This document shows positions 41,173-49,613 of a stretch of DNA of 64,000 nucleotides, in pieces; position 1 is the first letter of the stretch, and every line of letters starts with the position of its first letter. The notes under the pieces are model-generated. The model was not told the DNA's origin. It made no database searches and saw only the letters and a list, made by a program, of their open reading frames with translations. The position numbers and the translations under genes were made by a program. The DNA is taken from positions 7,361,342 to 7,425,341 of the forward strand of contig NZ_CP042431.1 in assembly GCF_007970185.1 (NCBI RefSeq), written 5' to 3'. Origin of the DNA: Pseudobacter ginsenosidimutans (GTDB taxonomy: Bacteria; Bacteroidota; Bacteroidia; Chitinophagales; Chitinophagaceae).

Positions 41173-42159
41173 ATGAAGATCGACATACACACGCATATCA
41201 TGCCCGAAAAAATGCCCAACTGGGTACAGAAATTCGGGTACGGAGAATTCATTCACCTGGAACATCGCAACTGCAAAGCCTGCATGATGAAAGGTGATAA
41301 ATTGTTCAGAGAAGTAGAAGACAATTGTTTCAAAGCCACCCTGCGCGAAGAGGAAATGAATGCAACGGGTGTAGACATCCAGGTACTTTCCACTATTCCT
41401 GTTTTATTCAATTACTGGGCAAAGCCCGCGGACGGACTGGAGACCTCCCGTTTCTTCAATGACCATATTGCAGAGACTGCCGGTCTGCAACCTGACCGCT
41501 TCATTGGATTAGGCACTGTTCCCTTACAAGACATCGGTCTTTCTGTACGTGAGATGGAACGCTGCGTTCATGAACTGAAACTGCCTGGTCTCGAGATCGG
41601 CAGTAATATCAATGGCAGGAATTTGTCAGATCCATCTTTCTTTCCTTTCTATGAAGCCGCATCGGAACTGGGTTGCGCCCTGTTTGTGCATCCCTGGGAA
41701 ATGATGGGCGAAACACAGATGCAAAAATACTGGCTGCCCTGGCTTGTAGGCATGCCGGCTGAGACCAGTCGCGCTATCTGCAGCATGATCTTCGGTGGCG
41801 TATTTGAGAAGTTCCCGAAACTGCGCGTGGCGTTTGCACATGGCGGCGGTTCTTTTCCTTTTACCATTGGCAGGATCCAGCATGGGTTTGATGTAAGACC
41901 AGATCTGGTGGCGATAGATAACCCGGTTTCACCAAGGGATTATATCGGAAAATTCTGGGTGGATAGTCTGGTGCATGATGCATCGGCTATGAAATTCCTG
42001 ATCGACACGATGGGAGAAGATAAGATCTGTTTAGGTAGCGATTATCCTTTCCCGTTAGGCGAGCATGTGCCAGGGAAATTGATAGAAGAGATGGATCTTT
42101 CGGAGAATATCAAAGAAAACCTGTTACATAAAAACGCCCTGCGCTGGCTGGGTAAATAA
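41173..42159 (+). CDS. acmsD: 2-amino-3-carboxymuconate-6-semialdehyde decarboxylase (ACMSD)
   Basis: A 328-residue amidohydrolase-fold, non-oxidative decarboxylase. Zinc ligands are H6 and H8 (DIHTHIMPE), H173 (FVHPWEM) and D290 (LGSDYPFP), with the catalytic His in FAHGGGSFP (H223). It removes CO2 from the HAAO product before it can cyclise to quinolinate, directing carbon to breakdown rather than NAD synthesis. It is coupled to haaO and ends in a strong terminator. Confidence 0.95.
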   Translation: MKIDIHTHIMPEKMPNWVQKFGYGEFIHLEHRNCKACMMKGDKLFREVEDNCFKATLREEEMNATGVDIQVLSTIPVLFNYWAKPADGLETSRFFNDHIAETAGLQPDRFIGLGTVPLQDIGLSVREMERCVHELKLPGLEIGSNINGRNLSDPSFFPFYEAASELGCALFVHPWEMMGETQMQKYWLPWLVGMPAETSRAICSMIFGGVFEKFPKLRVAFAHGGGSFPFTIGRIQHGFDVRPDLVAIDNPVSPRDYIGKFWVDSLVHDASAMKFLIDTMGEDKICLGSDYPFPLGEHVPGKLIEEMDLSENIKENLLHKNALRWLGK

Positions 42160-42173
42160 AGATAATAAAATAG

Positions 42174-42229
42174 AAACCCGGCATCTCTTGCTTTAGCTAT
42201 TGCATTGCAAGTGATGCCGGGTTTGTTAT
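42174..42229 (+). terminator. Terminator of haaO-acmsD
   Basis: AAACCCGGCATC (42174-42185) pairs perfectly with GATGCCGGGTTT (42213-42224), with an inner CTTGC/GCAAG stem, then GTTATT. Confidence 0.85.
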
Positions 42230-42367
42230 TGGTCCGGTAGGATGAATTATCTTTTATATTGTTTAATCACTTTTCGTTCCATATTCGGGTCAGGCCAAAT
42301 TTCAATCCTATAAAAATCAAGTTTAATATACCATTGGTTTATTTTGGGGGAAAGTTGAGGCATATTT

Positions 42368-43264
42368 CTAAAACAGATCAGGATAATCTGAAATGATCCC
42401 ATCCACTCCCAATGCTTTCAGTTTATCGATGCCTGCTTTATCATTCACCGTCCAGGGAACGATCTTCATATTGAGCAGATGCGCTTCGTCCACCATGGCT
42501 TTGTTCACGCTTACAAAATAGGGACTGTAAATAGTGGGCGTAAATCCGAGCTCATCCAGTTGTTGCTGCATACTGCGTTTACTCACGCCTTCCACCAGCG
42601 CGGCTGTCATCACTGCAGGATATTTTGCATGCAGCACTTTCAGTGTGCGGAAATCGAAGCTCTGGATGATCACGCGATGGGCAATGCCTGCTTTGTTGAT
42701 AACACCCATCAAAAGATCAACGAATTCTTCAGGTGCAGGATGATAGATATTATCACCGGCAGGCTGGGTCTTGGTCTCGATATTATAAAAGACTGGCTTA
42801 CGTCCTTTTTGTTTTACAGCAGATTCTACCTTTTCGATCAATTCACTGAGCAGAGGTTTGGTGGCAGCCATCTTCTGTTGCTTCGGGAAAGCCGGATTGG
42901 GTTTCAATCCTACGTCGTACCGCTGGGTTTCTGCGTAGGTCATCTGGAAAATATTCAAGCTTTTTTCTTCGGCTTCAGACACCAGTGAACCATCTGGTTT
43001 TGTGGTGATATGATGATTGAAGAAGGGCTCGTGTGAGAGAATCACCTGTTTGTCTTTGGTGATCACTGCGTCCATTTCCAGGGTAGTAATATTGAGATTG
43101 AGGGCATGCAGCATAGCGGGAATAGTATTCTCCGGCATGATGCCGCGGCAACCGCGGTGGCCTTCTGCGTCGAATGCGGGTAGTTGCACAGTAGCTTTTT
43201 TCTGTGTGGTACAGGCAGCCAGCAAGAGAGCGCCTGCAACAAATGTATAAACGATCTTCTTCAT
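42368..43264 (-). CDS. Glycerophosphodiester phosphodiesterase lipoprotein
   Basis: A 298-residue protein with a lipobox (LLLAACTTQ, Cys18). The GDPD TIM-barrel begins EGHRGCRGIMPENTIP, with the catalytic HRG and PENT motifs, followed by TTLEMDAVITKDK (metal Glu and Asp) and LSHEP, where the usual HD is HE. The C-terminal end LKALGVDGIISDYPDLF is typical. It releases glycerol-3-phosphate from deacylated phospholipids, probably in the periplasm. Single gene. Confidence 0.9.
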   Translation of the reverse strand: MKKIVYTFVAGALLLAACTTQKKATVQLPAFDAEGHRGCRGIMPENTIPAMLHALNLNITTLEMDAVITKDKQVILSHEPFFNHHITTKPDGSLVSEAEEKSLNIFQMTYAETQRYDVGLKPNPAFPKQQKMAATKPLLSELIEKVESAVKQKGRKPVFYNIETKTQPAGDNIYHPAPEEFVDLLMGVINKAGIAHRVIIQSFDFRTLKVLHAKYPAVMTAALVEGVSKRSMQQQLDELGFTPTIYSPYFVSVNKAMVDEAHLLNMKIVPWTVNDKAGIDKLKALGVDGIISDYPDLF

Positions 43265-43290
43265 ACCCCAATGTTACAGGATAATGCGGA

Positions 43291-43926
43291 TCATTTGTTC
43301 TTAAATAATTGTGATGCTCTTTTTTCCATTTCCGCTGCAATGAACTGCGCATCGGCGGAACCTTTCTTTAATTGCGCGATGATGTTATGATAACTCGCTT
43401 CATCACGGTTCTGGCTCAGTTTGAAAGTAGCATCCAGCTTCGATACTTTGATCTCGAAACCTACGATCGCTTTTGCCAGCGGATTCACATATTCCGGTGA
43501 AAGGTTTTCATATACAGATGGAGAAGCGGGATCATTCTCAAATAGGTTCTGCGTATCGCGCAGGATCTCCAGCAGCATTGATTCACTGGTGAACTCCATC
43601 ATACCCTGCGCCTGCGCCGACATATAATTCCAGGTGCCGCCGGAACGCGGATTGCTGTACCAGCTGGGGCTCACGTAGGTATGCGGGCTGGTGAAAAGCG
43701 CCAGTACGCGCGGGTTCTGTTCAAATGCTTTGTGATGACTGGTCTTGCGCATGATGTGACCAAGAAGAGAAATAGACTCGCCCTGCTGCCTGATCAGCAG
43801 CGGCACCTGGGTTGCTACAGGAGCGCCTCCGGCATCGCTGCCGATCAGGGTTGCAAAGGGATGTTGTTGTATGAAGGCCAGCACTGTGGCCAGATCCTTT
43901 TCTACGTATTCGGAAAGGTTATACAT
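43291..43926 (-). CDS. PaiB-like FMN-binding split-barrel protein
   Basis: A 211-residue protein of the PaiB family (FMN-binding negative transcriptional regulator). It begins MYNLSEYVEKDLATVLAFIQ, has VATQVPLLI and LLGHIMRKTSHHK in the flavin-like barrel, then the family segment THTYVSPSWY-like HTYVSPSWYSN and a GTWNYMSAQAQG strand. In Bacillus PaiB affects sporulation and protease genes; here the role is unknown. The start is the ATG at 43926, which overlaps the stop of the small lipoprotein gene as ATGA. Confidence 0.85.
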   Translation of the reverse strand: MYNLSEYVEKDLATVLAFIQQHPFATLIGSDAGGAPVATQVPLLIRQQGESISLLGHIMRKTSHHKAFEQNPRVLALFTSPHTYVSPSWYSNPRSGGTWNYMSAQAQGMMEFTSESMLLEILRDTQNLFENDPASPSVYENLSPEYVNPLAKAIVGFEIKVSKLDATFKLSQNRDEASYHNIIAQLKKGSADAQFIAAEMEKRASQLFKNK

Positions 43927-44120
43927 CAGTACTTTTTCTTCTTTTTCTTTTGCTGTCCGGGTGCATACGGCTTGGCCGATTGCGAACCGGTGAGCTTTTT
44001 CATCTGTCCCGGCGGTAAAGGTTTTGATTTTACCACCGTTGTTTTTTTGGTAGTACGGCAGGCTGTACCGGCTACCAATACTGTGAATAAACAAATAACT
44101 GAAAGGATCAATGGCTTCAT
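43926..44120 (-). CDS. Small basic lipoprotein
   Basis: A 64-residue protein with a signal peptide and lipobox (VAGTACRTT, Cys21). The mature part is Lys/Pro-rich, with LPPGQMKKLTG and AKPYAPGQQKKK, a pattern that recurs in small Bacteroidota lipoproteins of unknown function. It overlaps the PaiB-like gene start by one ATGA and lies 25 bp after the Mrp gene, so three genes may form an operon. Confidence 0.7.
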   Translation of the reverse strand: MKPLILSVICLFTVLVAGTACRTTKKTTVVKSKPLPPGQMKKLTGSQSAKPYAPGQQKKKKKKY

Positions 44121-44145
44121 AGTTGGATATTTTAAAGAGATAAAT

Positions 44146-45246
44146 TTAATCGATCACTTCCACTACCCTCGTAGCCGCCAGGTTTGCATTACGCATCGCG
44201 ATGCTCCTGATGGTATTGGCGGCAAATTCCATGAAGGCGCGTTTCGTTACATTATCATCACTGATCATAACAGGTTTGCCATTGTCGCCACCTTCGCGGA
44301 TACCCTGCACCAGCGGGATCTGACCGAGGAATGGAATATCGTACTCTTCAGCAAGTTTCTTGCCACCATCTTTTCCGAAGATATAGTATTTGTTATCCGG
44401 TAATTCTGCAGGCGTGAAATAGCTCATGTTCTCCACCAGTCCGATAATGGGCACTTTGATCTGCGCCTGTCCGAACATAGCGATACCTTTCTTGGCATCT
44501 GCCAGCGCCACTTCCTGCGGCGTGGTCACTACCACAACGCCGGTCACGGGCACGGTTTGCATCAACGTCAGGTGTATATCACCGGTACCCGGAGGCATAT
44601 CGATGATCAGGTAATCCAGCTCATCCCAATCCACATCGGTAGCAAACTGGCGGATGGCGCTGCTGGCCATGGGACCACGCCAAACAACGGCATTCTTTTC
44701 GTCTACCAGTAATCCGATGCTCATGAGGCGGATACCATATTTTTCCAAAGGAACGATCATTCCTTTTTCGCTTCCTTCCACGGAACGCATCATCGGCCTT
44801 TGTCCGCGAACACCAAACATGATGGGAACACTCGGTCCATAAATATCAGCATCCATCAGCCCAACAGAAGCTCCGCTGCTGGCGATGGCTAACGCCAGGT
44901 TGGCAGCAACAGTACTCTTACCTACTCCACCTTTTCCACTCACAACGGCAATGATATTTTTCACTTTGGGCAGAACGGCCTGGGTATCTTTACGGGTGCT
45001 GCTGGTATTGGCTGTGAAATTCACGGTAACGTTCGCATCTTTGTTCACCAGCAATTTCACGGCGTTCACACAGGCATTCCTGATCAGGTCTTTCATGGGG
45101 CAGGCCGGAGTTGTGAGCACAACTGTAAAGGAAACATTGTTCCCATCCACCACGATGTCTTTCACCATGTTGAGTGTCACAATGTCTTTACCAAGATCAG
45201 GCTCCTGTACGTTGCTCAAAGCCTGCAATATTTTCTCCGGGGTCAT
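44146..45246 (-). CDS. Mrp/ApbC-type P-loop ATPase (iron-sulfur carrier family), CxxC missing
   Basis: A 366-residue protein. An N-terminal MIP18/DUF59 domain (about 1-80, with TTPACPMKDLI) precedes a MinD-like ATPase with deviant Walker A VSGKGGVGKSTVAAN, Switch I DADIYGPS and IDMPPGTGD. Mrp proteins load Fe-S clusters, normally bridging a cluster through a CPxC after ENMSYF. Here that place reads ENMSYFTPAELPDNKYYIFG, with no cysteines. An earlier ATG (45285) is also possible. Confidence 0.88.
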   Translation of the reverse strand: MTPEKILQALSNVQEPDLGKDIVTLNMVKDIVVDGNNVSFTVVLTTPACPMKDLIRNACVNAVKLLVNKDANVTVNFTANTSSTRKDTQAVLPKVKNIIAVVSGKGGVGKSTVAANLALAIASSGASVGLMDADIYGPSVPIMFGVRGQRPMMRSVEGSEKGMIVPLEKYGIRLMSIGLLVDEKNAVVWRGPMASSAIRQFATDVDWDELDYLIIDMPPGTGDIHLTLMQTVPVTGVVVVTTPQEVALADAKKGIAMFGQAQIKVPIIGLVENMSYFTPAELPDNKYYIFGKDGGKKLAEEYDIPFLGQIPLVQGIREGGDNGKPVMISDDNVTKRAFMEFAANTIRSIAMRNANLAATRVVEVID

Positions 45247-45336
45247 TCGTCTAATTATTTTGTTAAAAGAATCGATTGGCTGCAAAATTAACCATTAAGG
45301 AGGGTATTTTGTTGAGTGTATTTTATTCATAGTCTG

Positions 45337-45344
45337 TATATTTG
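45337..45344 (+). promoter_or_regulatory. -7 box directly before the CarboxypepD_reg-like gene
   Basis: TATATTTG, with TTG at 45312-45314 upstream (22-bp spacing). It ends six bases before the ATG at 45351, so the transcript may be leaderless. Confidence 0.5.
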
Positions 45345-45350
45345 AACTGC

Positions 45351-45989
45351 ATGAAAAGACATTTACTAATCCTGTTGGTAGTCAGCATTATCGCTCCCTT
45401 TGCGGCCAACGCCCAATTTGAGAAACTCAAGGATTCCGTTGTTCAATTGTATGGGATTGTGATGACAGCTGATAGCCTGAAGGGTATTCCTTCTGTGAGT
45501 GTAGTGGTAAAAGGACAGAACAGGGGTACCGTCAGTAACGAGCAGGGTGTGTTCTCGATCGTAGTGATGAAGGGCGACCAGATCGAATTCACTTCGGTTG
45601 GTTATAAAGCCAAACTGGTAGATATCCCGCGCGATATTGAAGGGAACCAGTACAGCATGATCCAGTTACTGGTGATTGATGCCGAATACCTCCCCGCTAC
45701 CATCATCAAGCCCCGTCCCACGAAGGAGGAGTTTGAAAGGGATTTCGTGAACATCTCCATTCCCTCCGATGCTATCGAGATCGCACGTCAGAATAATGAT
45801 GAGTCCAAACGCCGGATCCTGGCCAGAGCCCTCCCCTCCGATGGCCGCGAAGCTTCCAATATGATGCTCCGCAATAATGCCAGCAGGTATTATTATTATG
45901 GACAAACACCTCCTCAGAATATCTTCAATCCCTTTGCCTGGGCTGAATTCGTGAACGCCTGGAAAAGGGGCGACTTCAAAAACAAATAA
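45351..45989 (+). CDS. Exported protein with carboxypeptidase-regulatory-like domain
   Basis: A 212-residue protein with a signal peptide (to about residue 22, ANAQ). Residues about 35-110 are a CarboxypepD_reg-like beta-sandwich (LYGIVMTADSLKGIPSVSVV, GTVSNEQGVFSIVV, IEFTSVGYKAK), the domain found at the N-terminus of SusC-type receptors but here without a barrel. The C-terminal half is helical and Tyr-rich (RYYYYGQTPPQNIF). Function unknown; envelope location likely. ATG 45351 is preferred over the TTG at 45342. Confidence 0.8.
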   Translation: MKRHLLILLVVSIIAPFAANAQFEKLKDSVVQLYGIVMTADSLKGIPSVSVVVKGQNRGTVSNEQGVFSIVVMKGDQIEFTSVGYKAKLVDIPRDIEGNQYSMIQLLVIDAEYLPATIIKPRPTKEEFERDFVNISIPSDAIEIARQNNDESKRRILARALPSDGREASNMMLRNNASRYYYYGQTPPQNIFNPFAWAEFVNAWKRGDFKNK

Positions 45990-46004
45990 CTGTTAGTTTT
46001 TTTC

Positions 46005-46012
46005 TACATTTG
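46005..46012 (+). promoter_or_regulatory. -7 box of the 3-hydroxybutyryl-CoA dehydrogenase promoter
   Basis: TACATTTG, an exact TAnnTTTG, 38 bp before the ATG. Confidence 0.55.
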
Positions 46013-46050
46013 CCCCGCTTGTACTTATCAGCATATTAAAAAAACATTGT

Positions 46051-46947
46051 ATGTCATTACAACAGGTAGCCGTCATAGGCGCGGGCACTATGGGCAATGG
46101 TATCGCGCATGTATTTGCCCAGGGAGGTTTCAAAGTGAACCTCATCGATGTAAACCAGGCCCAGCTTGAAAAAGCTTTACAGACAATCACAAAGAACTTC
46201 GACAGACAAATAGCCAAAGGAAGCGCCACTGAAGATCAGAAAGCTGCTGCCCTCGGCAGGATCACCACTTTCAATGATCTCTCCGCCGGTGTACTCAATG
46301 CAGAACTGGTAGTTGAAGCCGCCACTGAGAATGTAGACCTGAAGCTGAAAATTTTCAAACAGCTGGACGAATGCGCCAACCCCAATGCTATCCTGGCCAC
46401 CAACACCTCTTCCATCTCCATCACTAAGATCGCCTCCGTAACCAAAAGGGCCAATAAGGTGATCGGTATGCACTTCATGAACCCTGTGCCGGTAATGAAA
46501 CTGGTAGAGATCATCAATGGATATGCTACGGATAAAGATGTAACCGACATGATCGTTGCGCTGAGCAAACAACTGGGCAAGGTTCCCTGCGTGGTGAATG
46601 ATTATCCGGGTTTCATTGCCAACCGCATCCTGATGCCGATGATCAACGAAGCCATTTACAGTCTTTATGAAGGCGTTGCCGGTGTGGAAGAGATCGATAC
46701 GGTAATGAAATTAGGCATGGCACATCCGATGGGACCATTGCAACTGGCGGATTTTATCGGCCTTGATGTTTGCTACTCCATTCTCAAAGTACTGCACGAT
46801 GGATTTGGTAATCCGAAATATGCGCCCTGTCCCCTGCTCACCAATATGGTTACAGCCGGTTACCTCGGCGCCAAGAGTGGAGAAGGATTTTATAAATACA
46901 CGCCAGGCAGCAAAGACCTGGTAGTAAGCGGTATGTTCAAAAAGTAA
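46051..46947 (+). CDS. hbd: 3-hydroxybutyryl-CoA dehydrogenase
   Basis: A 298-residue NAD-dependent 3-hydroxyacyl-CoA dehydrogenase. The NAD fingerprint GAGTMGNGIAHVFAQGGF is at 9-26, the catalytic His is in GMHFMNPVPVM, with ATNTSSISITKIA before it, and VVNDYPGFIANRILMPMINE marks the domain junction. The single-domain form without enoyl hydratase suits butyrate/crotonyl-CoA metabolism or PHB. It could process the product of glutaryl-CoA dehydrogenase after hydration. Own promoter and terminator. Confidence 0.94.
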   Translation: MSLQQVAVIGAGTMGNGIAHVFAQGGFKVNLIDVNQAQLEKALQTITKNFDRQIAKGSATEDQKAAALGRITTFNDLSAGVLNAELVVEAATENVDLKLKIFKQLDECANPNAILATNTSSISITKIASVTKRANKVIGMHFMNPVPVMKLVEIINGYATDKDVTDMIVALSKQLGKVPCVVNDYPGFIANRILMPMINEAIYSLYEGVAGVEEIDTVMKLGMAHPMGPLQLADFIGLDVCYSILKVLHDGFGNPKYAPCPLLTNMVTAGYLGAKSGEGFYKYTPGSKDLVVSGMFKK

Positions 46948-46966
46948 TCGCAGCTCAACTAATTTC

Positions 46967-47008
46967 ACAGGCGCTCCAAATGTTAAAAATGGAGCGCCTG
47001 TTTTATTT
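46967..47008 (+). terminator. Terminator of the hbd gene
   Basis: ACAGGCGCTCCA (46967-46978) and TGGAGCGCCTGT (46990-47001) form a perfect 12-bp stem with a T-rich tail. Confidence 0.9.
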
Positions 47009-47171
47009 TATCTGGCATTTCTGAAAAAGATTTCATTGATTTGTAGAACGAAGGGGTGCAATAATTCCTGCTTCAATTTGATAAAGATCCATCCGGGTCT
47101 ATTTTTTCCGGCACATACTTTGCAACACAAAGTGCTTTCAACAAGCCGGTCTCATTGTTAAACAACTATCG

Positions 47172-47549
47172 ATGACCAACGAAAAATTCTCTTTCCGGGC
47201 CAGGGTCGACAGTTTCGGTTATGCATTCAAGGGTATACGGAACCTGCTCAGGTATGAGCACAATGCCATAATCCATCTGATAGCCACAGCAGTGATCATC
47301 ATTGCGGGCTTATGGTTAAAAATAGAGCGCTGGGAATGGATCGTGATTGTGATGGCCGTGGGTTTCGTTTGGGTAACGGAGATACTGAACACCTGTGTGG
47401 AAAGGATCATGGATTTCATATCCACGGAACAGCATCCAAAGATCGGCGTCATCAAAGACCTGGCAGCAGGAGCCGTTCTGATTGCCGCGCTTACTGCAGT
47501 AGTAGCCGGCGCATTTATTTTCATCCCAAAAATCATTGCCCTTTTATGA
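47172..47549 (+). CDS. dgkA: Diacylglycerol/undecaprenol kinase family membrane protein
   Basis: A 125-residue protein with three membrane helices. The DgkA-type active-site signature is WVTEILNTCVERIMDF (Glu and Asn) followed by KIGVIKDLAAGAVLIAA. In bacteria outside the Proteobacteria this family usually phosphorylates undecaprenol for cell-wall carrier recycling. It overlaps the next gene by ATGA. Confidence 0.92.
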   Translation: MTNEKFSFRARVDSFGYAFKGIRNLLRYEHNAIIHLIATAVIIIAGLWLKIERWEWIVIVMAVGFVWVTEILNTCVERIMDFISTEQHPKIGVIKDLAAGAVLIAALTAVVAGAFIFIPKIIALL

Positions 47550-48232
47550 ATACTATGAAACTAACGGCCTTCAATATCCGCCGATTTATTCCTTCCGAGC
47601 AAATAGATAAAGCGCTTTCGCTTTCAGTATTGTTCAGTATTGCCATGATTGCCGGCAGGATCATTTATACAGGTCATTTCACTTATCTCTTTCTTGTCTG
47701 GAATCTTTTCCTGGCCGTATTGCCTTATCTCATTACGAAGGCCATCAGTCGTGAACCACGCCTGATCAACACGCGTATGAAATTCATCATTGTTTTTCTG
47801 CTGTGGCTGTTCTGGATGCCGAATGCTTTCTACATCATAACAGATCTGTTCCACCTTGGCTCTACCCCGAATATGCCGCGCTGGTACGACCTCGCCCTGA
47901 TCCTGAGTTGCGCCTGGAATGGAGTGATGATGGGAGTATTGAGTGTAAGACAAATGGAAAAGATCTGGCATGTACGTGTGCCGCAGATCCGCGAATGGTG
48001 GTTCATGGCGCCCGTGATGTTCCTCAATGCCTGGGGAGTATATATCGGGAGATTCCTCCGTTTCAATACCTGGGATATCATTTCCAACCCATTTGTATTG
48101 ATGGCTGATATTTTTGAAATGATATTGCATCCGGTGGAGAACAGGATCGCCTGGAGCATGGTGCTCTGCTATGCAGTGCTGATGGGCATCATGTATGTGA
48201 CGTTGAAGCAGTTGAGTAAGGCGATACGTTAA
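47546..48232 (+). CDS. DUF1361 multi-pass membrane protein
   Basis: A 228-residue protein with about six hydrophobic helices. DUF1361 features are LVWNLFLAVLPYLI, FLLWLFWMPNAFYIITDLFH and NAWGVYIGRFLRFNTWDI. Function unknown. The start is the ATG overlapping the kinase stop, so the genes are coupled. The stop overlaps that of the opposite gene. Confidence 0.88.
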   Translation: MNTMKLTAFNIRRFIPSEQIDKALSLSVLFSIAMIAGRIIYTGHFTYLFLVWNLFLAVLPYLITKAISREPRLINTRMKFIIVFLLWLFWMPNAFYIITDLFHLGSTPNMPRWYDLALILSCAWNGVMMGVLSVRQMEKIWHVRVPQIREWWFMAPVMFLNAWGVYIGRFLRFNTWDIISNPFVLMADIFEMILHPVENRIAWSMVLCYAVLMGIMYVTLKQLSKAIR

Positions 48233-48972
48233 GGTTGTTGTTTACTTCTTTCGTATTCCAGTGTTCTTACTACAAATGAAAGGTTCTCGGTATATGCCTC
48301 ATCATCAGCATGAGTGAAAAAAGCAGTTGTGAAACGTTCCAGAACAGCATCGCTTCTTAACCATTCGGACAACTCCGGTACCGGCTTGATCTGTTTATCA
48401 AAACATTTCATTTCACCCTTGAATAACCAGGAAAATTCTTGATAGATCAATGCAGTAAGTCGCTTGGTGGCAACCGGACTACTTGCTTTTTCCCATGTTG
48501 CAAGCAGTTGAGGTAAGTCTGGATATATCTTAACGATAGGAATGAAGTACTCAAGAAAAAAATCATCCCTGGATATCGGAACCGGCTCTTCCAGGATATT
48601 TTTCCATAAACAAAGAAGATAATGAGTAATCGCTTCCCGCTCTTCTGTAGGCCAGGTAAGCCATTTAGCAATTTCAAACTTGATGAAGAATACTTCCACT
48701 TCAAAAGCCGGACAGTCCAATTCACCTGTCAATTCAAGGATTCGGGGAAGGAAATGCTTGAGATCAGGTTCCATGCCCCAGGTATAAAGGAGGCTGGTTG
48801 AAAAAAGACTTAGATCGTTATTGGTTAAATCCCGAAGGGGTTTGCTGAAAAGAAGGCCATTCATTTCTTCCGGGGTACCTTTCAACGGACTAACGCACAT
48901 ATTGATATCACCCGGATAAACAGAGAAGACTTCGTATAAACGCTCAACAGCTAATCTCAATTCCGCTGTCAT
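48229..48972 (-). CDS. Unrecognised soluble protein
   Basis: A 247-residue protein that I cannot assign. It has no signal peptide. It is largely helical with many aromatic and acidic residues (LYEVFSVYPGDINMC; LLYTWGMEPDLKHFLPRILE; WLFKGEMKCF). The pattern TWGMEPDLKHFLPRILEL recalls conserved hypothetical proteins found sporadically across phyla. Its stop overlaps that of the DUF1361 gene. Local GC is somewhat lower than in neighbours, and it lies 23 bp downstream of the YigZ-family gene start side boundary without obvious coupling. Confidence 0.6.
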   Translation of the reverse strand: MTAELRLAVERLYEVFSVYPGDINMCVSPLKGTPEEMNGLLFSKPLRDLTNNDLSLFSTSLLYTWGMEPDLKHFLPRILELTGELDCPAFEVEVFFIKFEIAKWLTWPTEEREAITHYLLCLWKNILEEPVPISRDDFFLEYFIPIVKIYPDLPQLLATWEKASSPVATKRLTALIYQEFSWLFKGEMKCFDKQIKPVPELSEWLRSDAVLERFTTAFFTHADDEAYTENLSFVVRTLEYERSKQQP

Positions 48973-48995
48973 GAATAAAGTTTGAAGTTGAATAC

Positions 48996-49613
48996 TTAAG
49001 CATTCTTCCTTACCTCCACTCCCCTGATATCTTTAAACCGGTACAAAGCCTCTTCCATTCTGGCTTTGGGGATTCCGATCACCAGCTTGCAGAACAGCAT
49101 CGCTTCCTGCTCTATTACGGTGCAGTTGAGTTGTTTTACGATCATCATCACATCGTTCATCATCGTGTAATCGAAGGTGAGTGTGTAGTTGGCTTCGATG
49201 GCTTTCTGAATGGCCGGTGTTACCTGCAATACCATGGAGGCTGCACTTTTGTAAGCATTGATCAGTCCGGGTACTCCCAGCAGGGTACCACCGAAATAAC
49301 GCACTACTACAATCAAGGTATCCGTGAGCTGTTTGCTGTCTATCTGCCCCAGGATGGGCTTGCCGGCAGTGCCGGAAGGTTCTCCGTCATCGCTGACGCG
49401 AAAGGTATTGCCGTCTGTCCCTAACCGGTAGGCAAAGCAATGGTGAGTGGCTTTGGGATGTTCTTTCTTTACATCCTCCAGCCTTTTCTTGAAATCCTCC
49501 ACTGATGCTACCGGAAAAGCATAAGCGATAAATTTGCTGCCGCGGTCTTTGAATTCGGCCACGCCTGATTTTTCGATAGTACTATAGAAGTCCTGCTCAA
49601 TCATTGTTGTCAT
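48996..49613 (-). CDS. YigZ/IMPACT family protein
   Basis: A 205-residue protein with the IMPACT N-terminal domain: FKDRGSKFIAYAFPVASVED, THHCFAYRLG, DDGEPSGTAGKPILGQI and VVVRYFGGTLLGVPGLINAY, followed by a ferredoxin-like C-terminal domain (FDYTMMNDVMMIVKQLNC). The family is linked to translation control in eukaryotes; the bacterial role is unclear. The start is MTTMIEQDF at 49613; the open frame upstream lies inside ribD. Start and ribD stop overlap as ATGA. Confidence 0.9.
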   Translation of the reverse strand: MTTMIEQDFYSTIEKSGVAEFKDRGSKFIAYAFPVASVEDFKKRLEDVKKEHPKATHHCFAYRLGTDGNTFRVSDDGEPSGTAGKPILGQIDSKQLTDTLIVVVRYFGGTLLGVPGLINAYKSAASMVLQVTPAIQKAIEANYTLTFDYTMMNDVMMIVKQLNCTVIEQEAMLFCKLVIGIPKARMEEALYRFKDIRGVEVRKNA

